From positions 17,618,537-17,682,536 of the forward strand of contig NC_060233.1 of assembly GCF_021155775.2 (NCBI RefSeq): a stretch of 64,000 nt of DNA. The letters run 5' to 3'. Within the stretch, counting starts at the first letter, position 1, and each line of letters begins with the position of its first letter. Below, piece after piece: positions 1 through 7,262 of this stretch. The notes below the pieces were generated by a model. It made no database searches. It worked only from the letters and a program-made list of their open reading frames with translations, and had not been told where the DNA came from. This DNA comes from Neodiprion pinetum (taxonomy: Eukaryota > Arthropoda > Insecta > Hymenoptera > Diprionidae). Position numbers and translations under genes: made by a program.

Positions 1-495
1 ATTAATGATCCAGAAATTAAAATGGCCGTTGGAACATCGGGCCTCACTTCTTTGCGGGAGGCAACAGCCAAAGCCCTCGAGGTGGAGGCAATGAGAAAGC
101 AATATTTTGGGCTGAGCAAGCTTCGTCGGATTGAGGTGTCTGAAAACGCCTCAAGAAGGCGAAGTTTTGAACACTCGGAGGAGTCAAAACCTCAAAATTA
201 TAAAAATAGAAATAACAGTAACAATTTTAAATCAAGAAATCGAGGTTCTTTTCAAAACCAACAAAACCAGCGTATAAATAAAAACGTGGTCGTGACAAGT
301 CAAACTAGCTTGACTTGTATATTTTGTAAAAAAACAGGTCACGACGCCAATCATTGTTTTCTAATTAAGAAAATTAGTGGAAAACCGATGCAAGGTTCGA
401 ATCCAAATTCGTATAATTGGCGTAAGAAAAACATAGAAATAGGGGAAGCAAATCCTCAATTGAGTTCTTCAACAGGAACTCACCCAAAAAACTAA
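1..495 (+). CDS. gag: E1 gag, C-terminal part with nucleocapsid zinc knuckle (partial, runs off left edge)
   Basis: The frame is open from base 1 (the ATG at 22 is internal) and ends at TAA 493-495. The first part resembles the end of a gypsy capsid domain (…SLREATAKALEVEAMR…). It is followed by a basic, Asn-rich stretch and one CCHC zinc knuckle, CIFCKKTGHDANHC (C-x2-C-x4-H-x4-C), which in Gag binds genomic RNA. The stop lies directly on a -1 slippery heptamer, so Gag-Pol is made by frameshifting. A decayed gag of similar type lies at 48960-49425. Confidence 0.85.
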   Translation: MNDPEIKMAVGTSGLTSLREATAKALEVEAMRKQYFGLSKLRRIEVSENASRRRSFEHSEESKPQNYKNRNNSNNFKSRNRGSFQNQQNQRINKNVVVTSQTSLTCIFCKKTGHDANHCFLIKKISGKPMQGSNPNSYNWRKKNIEIGEANPQLSSSTGTHPKN

Positions 496-1202
496 TTTCA
501 GATGATTTGTCAGGGCGGAAATCATCGCAGATTGTTGGTAGTGAAAGCCCTCTTAGAGAACAGTTTTTAATTAGAAGTCTGCGACAGTCTGGTCTTTACG
601 CGCGTGGTACTGTTAATGGCGTCGATTGTCTGTGGGTAATAGACACGGGCGCGGAAGTAACCGTAGTTCGATCGGATCTCTTTAAATCCGATGACCAGAT
701 TGTTCCCTCTTTTTCTCTGCGAACAGCCACTGGAGAGACGACCCCGGTTTTGAGACAGGCTACTGTCCAAATTAACCTTTTTGGGTGTATCGACTCTCCA
801 CATAAGGTTTTTATAGCAGATATAGAGGATGAAGGTATTTTGGGAATAGACTTTCTTACAGCTCATAACTGTGTTATCTCGACTAAGAGAAATTCACTAG
901 CTTCAAACAATCGCGAAATAACTCTTTGTACAAATAGGAATGGAATTTATTGGACTCCTCCTAGAATTCGAGAAATAGAACTGTCGGAAGATGATTTGCA
1001 ACAACATTTTCCTCTTCATTTACGGAGCCTTGTTGAGAAATCTTCGATTTCGTTAAATTCAGCTCAGGAAGAATCGTTTAAATCTCTTTTGCTAGAATTT
1101 AAAGATTCTTTTGCCAAAGATAGTGGTGATGAGGGCCGATGTACTTCTGTCAAGCACAAGATCGACGTCGGAGAGAGTTCACCAATTAAACAAGCTCCTT
1201 GA
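426..1202 (+). pseudogene. pol: E1 pol, aspartic protease region (ends at in-frame TGA)
   Basis: This is the first part of pol, in the -1 frame relative to gag, open from 426. The aspartic protease active site is WVIDTGAEVTVV (DTGA near 642-653) and the second conserved motif is GILGIDFL (near 835-855). The enzyme would cut the Gag-Pol polyprotein. The frame stops at TGA 1200-1202, after which the same frame continues straight into the RT N-terminal region. The stop replaces a position where related RTs usually have Arg, so a CGA to TGA transition at a CpG is the simple explanation. There is no ATG of its own; translation depends on frameshifting. Confidence 0.85.
486..526 (+). promoter_or_regulatory. 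E1 gag-pol -1 programmed ribosomal frameshift signal
   Basis: The heptamer A AAA AAC (486-492) is read in the gag frame as CCA AAA AAC TAA. Slipping one base back enters the pol frame, which is open from 426. After an 8-nt spacer comes a perfect 8-bp stem, GATGATTT (501-508) with AAATCATC (519-526), around a 10-nt loop. Heptamer, short spacer and stem is the standard retroviral arrangement; A AAA AAC is used by several retroviruses. Gag and pol overlap by about 70 nt. Confidence 0.85.
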
Positions 1203-2465
1203 AGACTCGCTCTCAACGCCCGAGAAGAGGTGAAGAAGCTTGTGGAAGACATGTTAGCGAACGATGTGATTGAGCCATCGTCTAGTCCCTGGGCTTCACC
1301 AATCGTCCTTGTTAACAAAAAGGACGGATCCAAACGATTTTGTATCGATTACAGGAAGCTGAACGATATAACGAAGAAAGATTCTTACCCTCTACCCAGA
1401 ATCGACGAGACCCTCGACCTGATAGCTGGTGCAACTTGGTTCAGCACCATAGATCTTCAGAGCGGATATTGGCAGGTCGAAATGGATCCTCTAGATAAAG
1501 AAAAAACAGCTTTTGTTACGGGTTTAGGAGGATTATGGCAGTTCAAGGTTATGCCGTTTGGTTTGAGTAATGCCCCGGCTACCTTTGAACGAATGATGGA
1601 GGCTGTTCTCCATGGGCTCACGGGCAAAATATGCCTCGTTTATTTAGACGATATAATCGTTTTTGGCAAGAACTTTGAAGAAGAAGTTCAAAATCTCAGA
1701 CAAGTTTTCGCTAGGCTGAAGCAAGCAGGTCTGAAAATGAGCCCGAAAAAATGCCATCTGTTCCAGAAAGAAGTAGGCTTCCTCGGACATATCGTTTCAG
1801 CACAAGGTGTGAAGACCGACCCATCCAAAATAGAGAAGGTTTCTTCTTGGCCGACACCTAAGAATAAAGAACAAGTTCAAAGCTTTTTAGGCCTTTGTAC
1901 GTATTACAGAAGATTTGTAAAAGGTTTCGCTAGTATAGCTAAACCTCTCCATCATTTGACCGGAATCAAGATTCTTTTTGACTGGACCCCGGAATGCGAA
2001 GAGGCTTTCAAGAAATTAAAGGAAAATCTTATTTCTTCGCCGATTTTAGCTTATCCAGAGGTCGAAATTCCTTTTATTTTAGATACGGATGCATCTCTTT
2101 CAGGAATAGGCGGGGTTCTGTCACAAATTCAGGGAGGTCAAGAGAGAGTGATAAGCTGTTTCAGCAGAGTTTTGAGTAAAACTGAGAGGAATTATTGTGT
2201 CACTCGTAGAGAGCTTTTAGCTGTTGTTAAGACCGTAGTACATTTTCACCATTATTTGTACGGCAGGAGATTTTTGATACGTACAGATCATGCTTCTCTC
2301 AGGTGGCTACTTTCGTTTAAATCTCCTGAAGGTCAGGTAGCTAGATGGTTAGAAAGGCTCGGTCAGTACGATTTTGATATTCGTCATCGAGCAGGAATTC
2401 ATCATGGAAACGCCGACGCTCTCTCTCGAAGACCCTGCGAGGAAATGCCAGAGTGTAAACAGTGA
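1203..2465 (+). pseudogene. pol: E1 pol, reverse transcriptase and RNase H
   Basis: This continues the protease frame after TGA 1200-1202. RT motifs in order: SSSPWASPIVLVNKKDGSKR, CIDYRKLND, FSTIDLQSGYWQVEM, FGLSNAPATFERMM, the catalytic YLDD box (CLVYLDDIIVF, near 1638-1670) and FLGHIVS. RNase H follows with LDTDASLSGIGGVLS, RRELLAVV, RTDHASLRWL and HHGNADALSRRP. All catalytic acidic residues that I can place are present. The frame ends at a second in-frame TGA (2463-2465) and then continues into integrase. No frameshift is seen, so two point nonsense mutations are the only visible damage. Confidence 0.92.
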
Positions 2466-3884
2466 GCACGATTAGAGAAAAATCGTGACCCCTCTCTTTC
2501 AGTACGGAAGATTCCTTTCGAAAATAACCAGGAGGAATGGAGAAAATCGCAACAAGAGGACGACACTTTGAATCAAGTGAAATCTTGGAAAGAAGCAGAA
2601 ACTCGCCCAGACTGGCAGGATATATCTTTAGCCGAGCCAGATTTGAAAATTTATTGGGCTCAATGGGACTCTATCCTTTTAATTGATGGAATTTTATACC
2701 GGAAATGGGAATCTGCAGACTTGAAAGAAATCAGGTGGCAACTTTTGGTCCCCAGGTCACGAGTTCCAGAGATTCTTGCTCTTTATCATGATTCTCCTGC
2801 AGGCGGACATTTCGCTTCAAATAAAACTCTAGGCAGAATTCGCAACTTCTACTTTTGGCCCCGTTGCCGGATGGACGTTGAAGATTGGTGTCGAAGATGT
2901 CGAATCTGCACGGCAAAGAAAGGACCTCGAGCGAAGGGACAAAGCTCTCTTCAAATTTACAACGTGGGAGCTCCATTTGAAAGAATAGCAATAGATATTC
3001 TTGGACCTCTCCCGATAACCCATTCTGGAAATAAATATGCTTTGGTTATTGCTGATTATTTTACTAAGTGGCCTGAAGTGGTTCCCCTCGCTGATCAAGA
3101 AGCCTCTACTGTAGCACAGGCATTCGTTAAAGAATTTATTTGTAGACACGGAGTTCCTCTAGAACTTCATACTGATCAAGGCCGAAATTTTGAGTCAACC
3201 TTAATGAAAGAGGTTACTCAGATTTTAGGGGTTAGGAAAACTCGTACAACTCCTTTGCATCCGCAATCTGATGGCATGATAGAGCGTCTGAATCGAACTT
3301 TGCTACAATATTTGTCGTCCTTCGTAGAGCAGAATCAGAGAGACTGGGACTCCTGGATCCCTTTCTTCCTCTTATCTTACAGATCTGCGATTCATGAGAC
3401 GACGAAACAGACGCCAGCCCTCATGCTTACTGGAAGAAATCTTCGACTTCCGTCAGATTTAGAGAAAGGCCCTGTTCCTGTGCAAAGACAGCATCAAACA
3501 GATTATGCCTTTTTATTACAACAACGTTTAGAAGAAATTCATCACTTTGCTAGGAATAGAATTTCTATGGCTTCAGATAAATTAAAAACTCGCTATGATA
3601 TTCGAGCCAGAGATTTAAAATTTAATCCTGGAGATTCTGTCTGGCTCTTTCAACCTCGAAGACAGAAAGGACGATGTCCAAAGCTACAAAGAAATTGGGA
3701 AGGCCCTTACTTAGTGGTTAACCGGATAAATGATGTTGTTTATAGAATCCGAAGATCTCCTCATTCGCGTCAGAAAGTGGTTCACTTGGATCGTCTTGCT
3801 CCTTTTGAAGAGGATCAACCTGGAACAGTCTCTCCAAGACCAGGGACATCCTTCGAGGTTAGATCTTCAAACGAACACCCTTGA
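2466..3884 (+). pseudogene. pol: E1 pol, integrase
   Basis: Same frame as RT. The N-terminal HHCC zinc domain has YHDSPAGGHF…WCRRCRICTAKK. The DDE core has AIDILGPL, HTDQGRNFES and DGMIERLNRTL. The C-terminal GPY/F-type module has WEGPYLVVNRINDVVYRIRR and HLDRLAPF. The core spacing looks normal. It ends at TGA 3882-3884, with further in-frame TGAs at 3891 and 3900 before the kinase frame, which happens to share the phase. Integrase would insert the cDNA; in this copy its translation depends on passing the upstream TGAs. Confidence 0.9.
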
Positions 3885-3900
3885 CGACTGTGATCGATTT

Positions 3901-3914
3901 GACCTTCTTTACAG
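3901..3914 (+). promoter_or_regulatory. Candidate 3' splice site feeding the kinase frame
   Basis: The string GACCTTCTTTACAG has a pyrimidine tract ending in CAG, with a possible branch point (TTGAC) 20-30 nt upstream. The first base after it (3915) is a codon boundary of the kinase frame, and the frame stays open from there through the kinase. Errantiviruses make env from a spliced mRNA using an acceptor at this same place, near the end of pol. The matching donor would lie left of the window. Confidence 0.55.
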
Positions 3915-4595
3915 TCGGTCATCGATTGGGAGAAGAATTTACCTTTCGGAATTCATTTGAGTAAAACTCGACCGCTTACGATTATTATAGAAGGAAATAT
4001 CGGATGCGGAAAAACAACTTTCACCAAGAGGTTTTTAGCAGATCGCCAGGTCTGTACACTTTTAGAACCTCTTGAAGAATATCGAAATGTAGCTGGAATT
4101 AATCTTTTAGATTTGATGTATCAGAACCCAGATCGTTATTGCTATTATTTTCAGCATTTCGCTCAAATGGTTATGTTAGATAGACATCTGCAGACGACTT
4201 CATTGCCTGTAAAGGTGATGGAAAGATCGATATACAGTAGCAATTGTTTTGTAGAAGCTCGTCGAAGGTTAGGTAATTTTCGCGACTTCGAATCTCATTT
4301 ATTGACAAAAAATTTTGATCTTCTCATTCGCTCGTCTGAGCTCAGAGTAGATTTGATTGTTTATTTGCGAGTTTCCCCAGAAACTTCTTTTGCTCGAGTT
4401 AGTTCCCGTTCTCGTGAGGAAGAATCGAGTATTTCTTTAGAGCTACTCAGAACTATCTATGAGGTTCATGAAGATTGGCTAGTGAAACAAACCTTTTCTT
4501 CTTTATCGGCTCCTGTTTTGGTTATCAATGCAGAATCCACAGCCGACCAAGTTTATTCTAATTTTTGTCTTGCAATGATACACGGACAAAGTTAA
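3915..4595 (+). CDS. Deoxynucleoside kinase captured by E1, in env position
   Basis: The product belongs to the dNK/TK2/dCK family, which phosphorylates deoxynucleosides to dNMPs with ATP. Counting from the TTG at 3957 (residue 1 of 212): P-loop GNIGCGKTT at 13-21; LEPLEEYRN with the catalytic-type Glu at 37; FQ at 65-66, the base-binding Gln; ERSIYSSN at 89-96 with the Glu-Arg of the family; the Arg-rich LID RVSSRSREEE at 147-156; and the closing HEDWL at 171-175. Family enzymes are about 230-260 residues, so this one is compact, with no visible targeting peptide. No ATG precedes the P-loop in frame (last in-frame stop 3900-3902; first internal Met near residue 54). Expression therefore probably uses the in-phase acceptor at 3914. 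The frame is intact although pol carries two stops. Its place between integrase and the 3' LTR is where env normally sits. Boosting dNTPs for reverse transcription is inference; substrate range cannot be read from sequence. Confidence 0.9.
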   Translation, partial: SVIDWEKNLPFGIHLSKTRPLTIIIEGNIGCGKTTFTKRFLADRQVCTLLEPLEEYRNVAGINLLDLMYQNPDRYCYYFQHFAQMVMLDRHLQTTSLPVKVMERSIYSSNCFVEARRRLGNFRDFESHLLTKNFDLLIRSSELRVDLIVYLRVSPETSFARVSSRSREEESSISLELLRTIYEVHEDWLVKQTFSSLSAPVLVINAESTADQVYSNFCLAMIHGQS

Positions 4596-4639
4596 ACCTT
4601 TGAATTTAATATTGAAAGAATTTTATTCTTAAAAAAATT

Positions 4640-4644
<5 letters not shown>

Positions 4645-4687
<43 letters not shown>
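4645..4687 (+). repeat. Poly(A) tract of 43 nt after the kinase
   Basis: An uninterrupted A run lies 49 nt after the kinase stop and 10 nt beyond the end of the antisense frame. No AATAAA lies just before it on the + strand. On the minus strand an AATAAA (near 4626-4632) lies just past the run, serving the antisense frame. It could be the fossil tail of a polyadenylated mRNA copied into the element, or simple slippage growth. Run length in assemblies is unreliable. Confidence 0.8.
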
Positions 4688-4689
<2 letters not shown>

Positions 4690-4697
4690 ACATTAAA

Positions 4698-5163
4698 CTA
4701 CATTAATGGGAAAAGGCGACTAATATTTAAAATCTTCTTAATTTCTTCTTTGACATTATCGCATCCCTCGCACCCTTCCGTTTTCTTTACTATATCGAAT
4801 AGACTCTGTTTGCAAGAGCGACAAAGCACTTTTTCTTTGAAAAAAGTCAGATGGAGAGAGACTTCTTGAAGAAGAAATTCGGGCTTAGAACTAAAAAGAA
4901 ATGATTGAAACAAAAAATTATTTTCTTATAATTTATTTGTGTTATTCGATATGATGTACTCACTGTGACTCAGAGCAGCTTAGGCATAGCAAGCCGCTTC
5001 TTCCTTTTTCGGAAACGGCATTCAGCTGGCCGCAAGACATCTCTCTCCAAAGAGAGTTAAAATAGTTAGACCTTTCCATTTCGCTAAGTTCGTCCGAATT
5101 TTCGAGAGAGAATACTTTTATCATCATAGCTGCATTCGTCGAAGTATGTTCTTTTGCATCCAT
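4698..5163 (-). CDS. Candidate antisense two-exon gene inside E1, cysteine-pair protein
   Basis: On the minus strand an ATG (5161-5163, G at -3 and +4) opens exon 1 (5163-4964). It ends at a donor CA|GTGAGT; the acceptor TTCTTTTTAG (4900-4891) starts exon 2 (4890-4698, ending in TAG). The 73-nt intron is of typical insect size, and the two exons join in phase to 130 codons. Exon 1 is acidic and ends with CLSC; exon 2 has CRSC and CEGC, so three CxxC pairs could bind zinc. I do not recognise the family. It converges on the kinase across the poly(A) tract and could be transcribed from the 3' LTR side, by analogy with antisense genes of deltaretroviruses. It is a prediction from splice signals and phase only; two ORFs joining by chance remains possible. 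Confidence 0.45.
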
Positions 5164-6085
5164 GTCTTGTCTGTCTTTAACGACTACTTTTCTTATAATG
5201 ATTTGTTATTTCTGCGTTGTTAATCAATTTGAAATTTGTTTTCTTCGGTTGTTTCTTTCTAGAAACTTCTTCTCTGGAATCGAGTTTTGTGTCGGATAGG
5301 CTTTGGTTTAAGGAATAATGTGAAATGAGCCACGATTATTTTTCGAGGTCGATGAGCGATTGCTTGATTTTCACATTTTATTAACCTTAAGTGTCAGTTT
5401 TTGTGAGCACTTTTTCAGGTTATTTGACACAGCCCTTTCCTTCCAATCTTCCCCGATTCCTGAGGATGACTGGTGGTTTTATTTTGAAGAAGGACGCAGA
5501 AATAATTCAGATAAGATCGTTTCTTTTCTTTTGAATACATATTCAATTTATTTTATTCAAGTATTCTCCCAAATTCACTTAGTGAATTTGAATTGTTATA
5601 CCATCACTCACATTTGTCCTTCCAAAACTCTAGGGTGAACTATTCCTAAAGAAGTCACCCCACGATTTCCTTATTTCATATGAAGAGAAGTCTGTTTTCG
5701 TCTTATTTGGCCCTGGAATTGTCGGTTCCCGTTTCGATGTTTTCATCCGAACCTGTTTCGGAGGGATCCTTCATGAAGAAAATCGAATTTCTTCCCGACA
5801 TCAATCTGGGCCGTTGCGGATAACTTTGAATTCATGAAGCCACATAACACTTAATAACACTAACCTTTATAAAACATGGCACATAAATTTTTGAGATTAT
5901 TTAACGCTCAACTATCTGCTCAAGGTTTTCTGTGGTTTACCTTGAGACTGTGGGCAAATGCCAGATAGTAAAAAAGGGAGTTCTTAAATTTTAGAGCCAC
6001 AGCTCCAACTCACCTTTGAGCACTGACTACTAGAATACTTTTATAATTGTTTTATCTTTCCCGAGTCGGGACGACTCTTTTCCTC
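5164..6085. other. E1 3' non-coding region
   Basis: No gene is recognised. It holds a short + strand ATG frame (5681-5824, 47 codons), a 92-codon open stretch without ATG (5360-5638) containing the acidic, Trp-rich PEDDWWFYFEEGRR, and a perfect 19-nt palindrome AAATTCACTTAGTGAATTT (5571-5589). It may carry the promoter of the antisense frame. None of these short frames is supported beyond being open. Confidence 0.4.
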
Positions 6086-6094
6086 GGGGGGGAG
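6086..6094 (+). promoter_or_regulatory. E1 polypurine tract
   Basis: GGGGGGGAG, followed by TAG and then the LTR start TGTTAC. Purine runs directly before the 3' LTR prime plus-strand DNA synthesis. The preceding CGGGACGACTCTTTTCCTC is typical of the sequence just upstream of the tract in gypsy elements. Confidence 0.8.
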
Positions 6095-6097
6095 TAG

Positions 6098-6374
6098 TGT
6101 TACAAAGGGTGAAATCACCCGTTTTGCCCCCTCTTTAATGATCTAGTAGTCAGCATAGATAAAAGACGTTTATAAACCTCTTATGTCTTTAAAAAGAATA
6201 AGGTTGCTGCGCCAACCGATATTATTGTAAAAACAGTCTTGTTTCAGACTTTAAACAAGAAACACGTATTTGCATTAAAAGCATTTATCACGATATTTTT
6301 GTTCACGCCTTTGATTTGATAATAAGTAAACTCGCGGATCCATAATTTATTAACGTAACGTCTAAATCGTTACA
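6098..6374 (+). repeat. E1 3' LTR
   Basis: 277 bp starting TGTTAC and ending GTTACA, directly after the polypurine tract. It holds a hairpin GGGTGA-AA-TCACCC near its start, a TATAAA (6171-6176) and an ATTAAA (6274-6279) as possible promoter and polyadenylation signals. The 5' partner is outside the window, so the boundaries rest on the tract and the TG..CA ends. Confidence 0.8.
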
Positions 6375-6391
6375 ATATATATATATATATA
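6375..6391. repeat. (TA)n tract between E1 and E2
   Basis: A pure AT dinucleotide run of 17 bases lies directly between the end of the E1 LTR and the start of the E2 LTR, so it flanks both insertions. Confidence 0.9.
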
Positions 6392-6706
6392 TGTCGGCGT
6401 AAAGCCTCGGAAAGGCGGAGAGGATGTAGAACGTGCATTTGGGCGTTGACTATTCATATTTAGCGTGACGATCCCGACACGTCTGGTATGCTCTCTAGCT
6501 AACCCGCAACTGTCGATTTCGTCCAAGCGTTGTTATAAACAAACCATTTGTCTGTTGCTAAGATTCCGTCATTCAGCTATACTCTTAGCTTGCTAATTAC
6601 GCTTGACGCTCATTTAGTTTAGTTTCATATTCAAAAGAAATATCCTTTTATTCACTTCATACATTATAAAATGGAATTATTTAACGAGATTTGTGATACT
6701 CCGACA
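6392..6706 (-). repeat. E2 3' LTR
   Basis: 315 bp, TGTCGG…CCGACA in both orientations. It matches 11313-11627 except for one base in the stretch read on minus as TTTATAACAACG here and TTTAAAACAACG in the 5' copy. Here that base makes a TAA, so the upstream extension of gag seen in the 5' LTR is not shared by both copies. Confidence 0.93.
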
Positions 6707-7262
6707 CGGCCATTCTGACCTATCACACGTCCTCGTGTGATTCATCTACAAAAGAAAAACAAAAACAAATTATCAATAATTATTCGCCTCGGCCACCCTG
6801 GCCTTCGATTCAAATTCAAACAGGAAAACTGTGTATTCTGAAGTTAATAACATAGTTCAGGCCATTCAAGTGAGAAACATTTCTACACTCAATTTCTCAT
6901 GAAAAACTCAGATCACTTTAATCCATTGATGAGACCTCCCGCACTTAACCAGTAGCAGGGTACACAATACCTCAAATCACTTAAATCCAGTGATGAGACC
7001 TCCTGCTCTTAACCAGAAGCAGGGTACACAATACCTCTGTCACTTCCTTCCAGTGACAGATACTCATTCATTATGCCTTAACCACGGCGCACTCTTACAA
7101 AATCAGATTCATACCGCGTACTCTAGAGTTCCATAAATATTACAGATTCAACCCCTTGTTCATGCTTCAAATCAGAAAGGCCTGAACTATATACCTTCAT
7201 TTGCAAGATTCTAAGACTGTATACACACTTGAAATTTCACCAAATTCGCCTAGCAGGTAGTG
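6707..7262 (-). promoter_or_regulatory. E2 3' untranslated region with hairpin and repeats
   Basis: Between the pol stop and the 3' LTR there is an 8-bp stem ATCACACG/CGTGTGAT with a TCCT loop (6722-6741). There are also two 62-bp direct repeats (6912-6973 and 6976-7037) plus a third partial unit (7039-7060). Each unit starts with a small inverted repeat of type TCACTT…AGTGA. No classic polypurine run precedes the LTR; the conserved sequence there reads TCAGAATGGCCG. E3 has equivalent structures. Confidence 0.65.

Larger units (their letters stand above)
1..6374 (+). mobile_element. E1: Ty3/gypsy LTR retrotransposon carrying a deoxynucleoside kinase (5' end outside window)
   Basis: The order is gag (zinc knuckle), protease, RT, RNase H, integrase, deoxynucleoside kinase, antisense spliced frame, polypurine tract, 3' LTR. 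The 5' LTR, primer site and most of gag lie left of the window. The pol order PR-RT-RH-IN and the GPY-type integrase C-terminus place it in Ty3/gypsy; I do not assign a clade. About 2.2 kb between the end of integrase and the polypurine tract is extra compared with a plain gypsy element. Pol has two in-frame TGA codons, so this copy is probably not autonomous, but the kinase frame, the frameshift signal and the 3' LTR look undamaged. Confidence 0.93.

Noticed and set aside
1200..2465. In-frame TGA codons read as selenocysteine or regulated readthrough
   Set aside because: No SECIS-like structure seen, both sites fit CpG decay, and pol enzymes do not use such residues at these places.
3882..3902. 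Direct readthrough from pol into the kinase, since they share a frame
   Set aside because: Three TGAs (3882, 3891, 3900) lie between them; splicing explains the in-phase acceptor more simply.
4639..4869. Open frame with a poly-Lys start
   Set aside because: Produced by the A43 run, with no independent coding signal.
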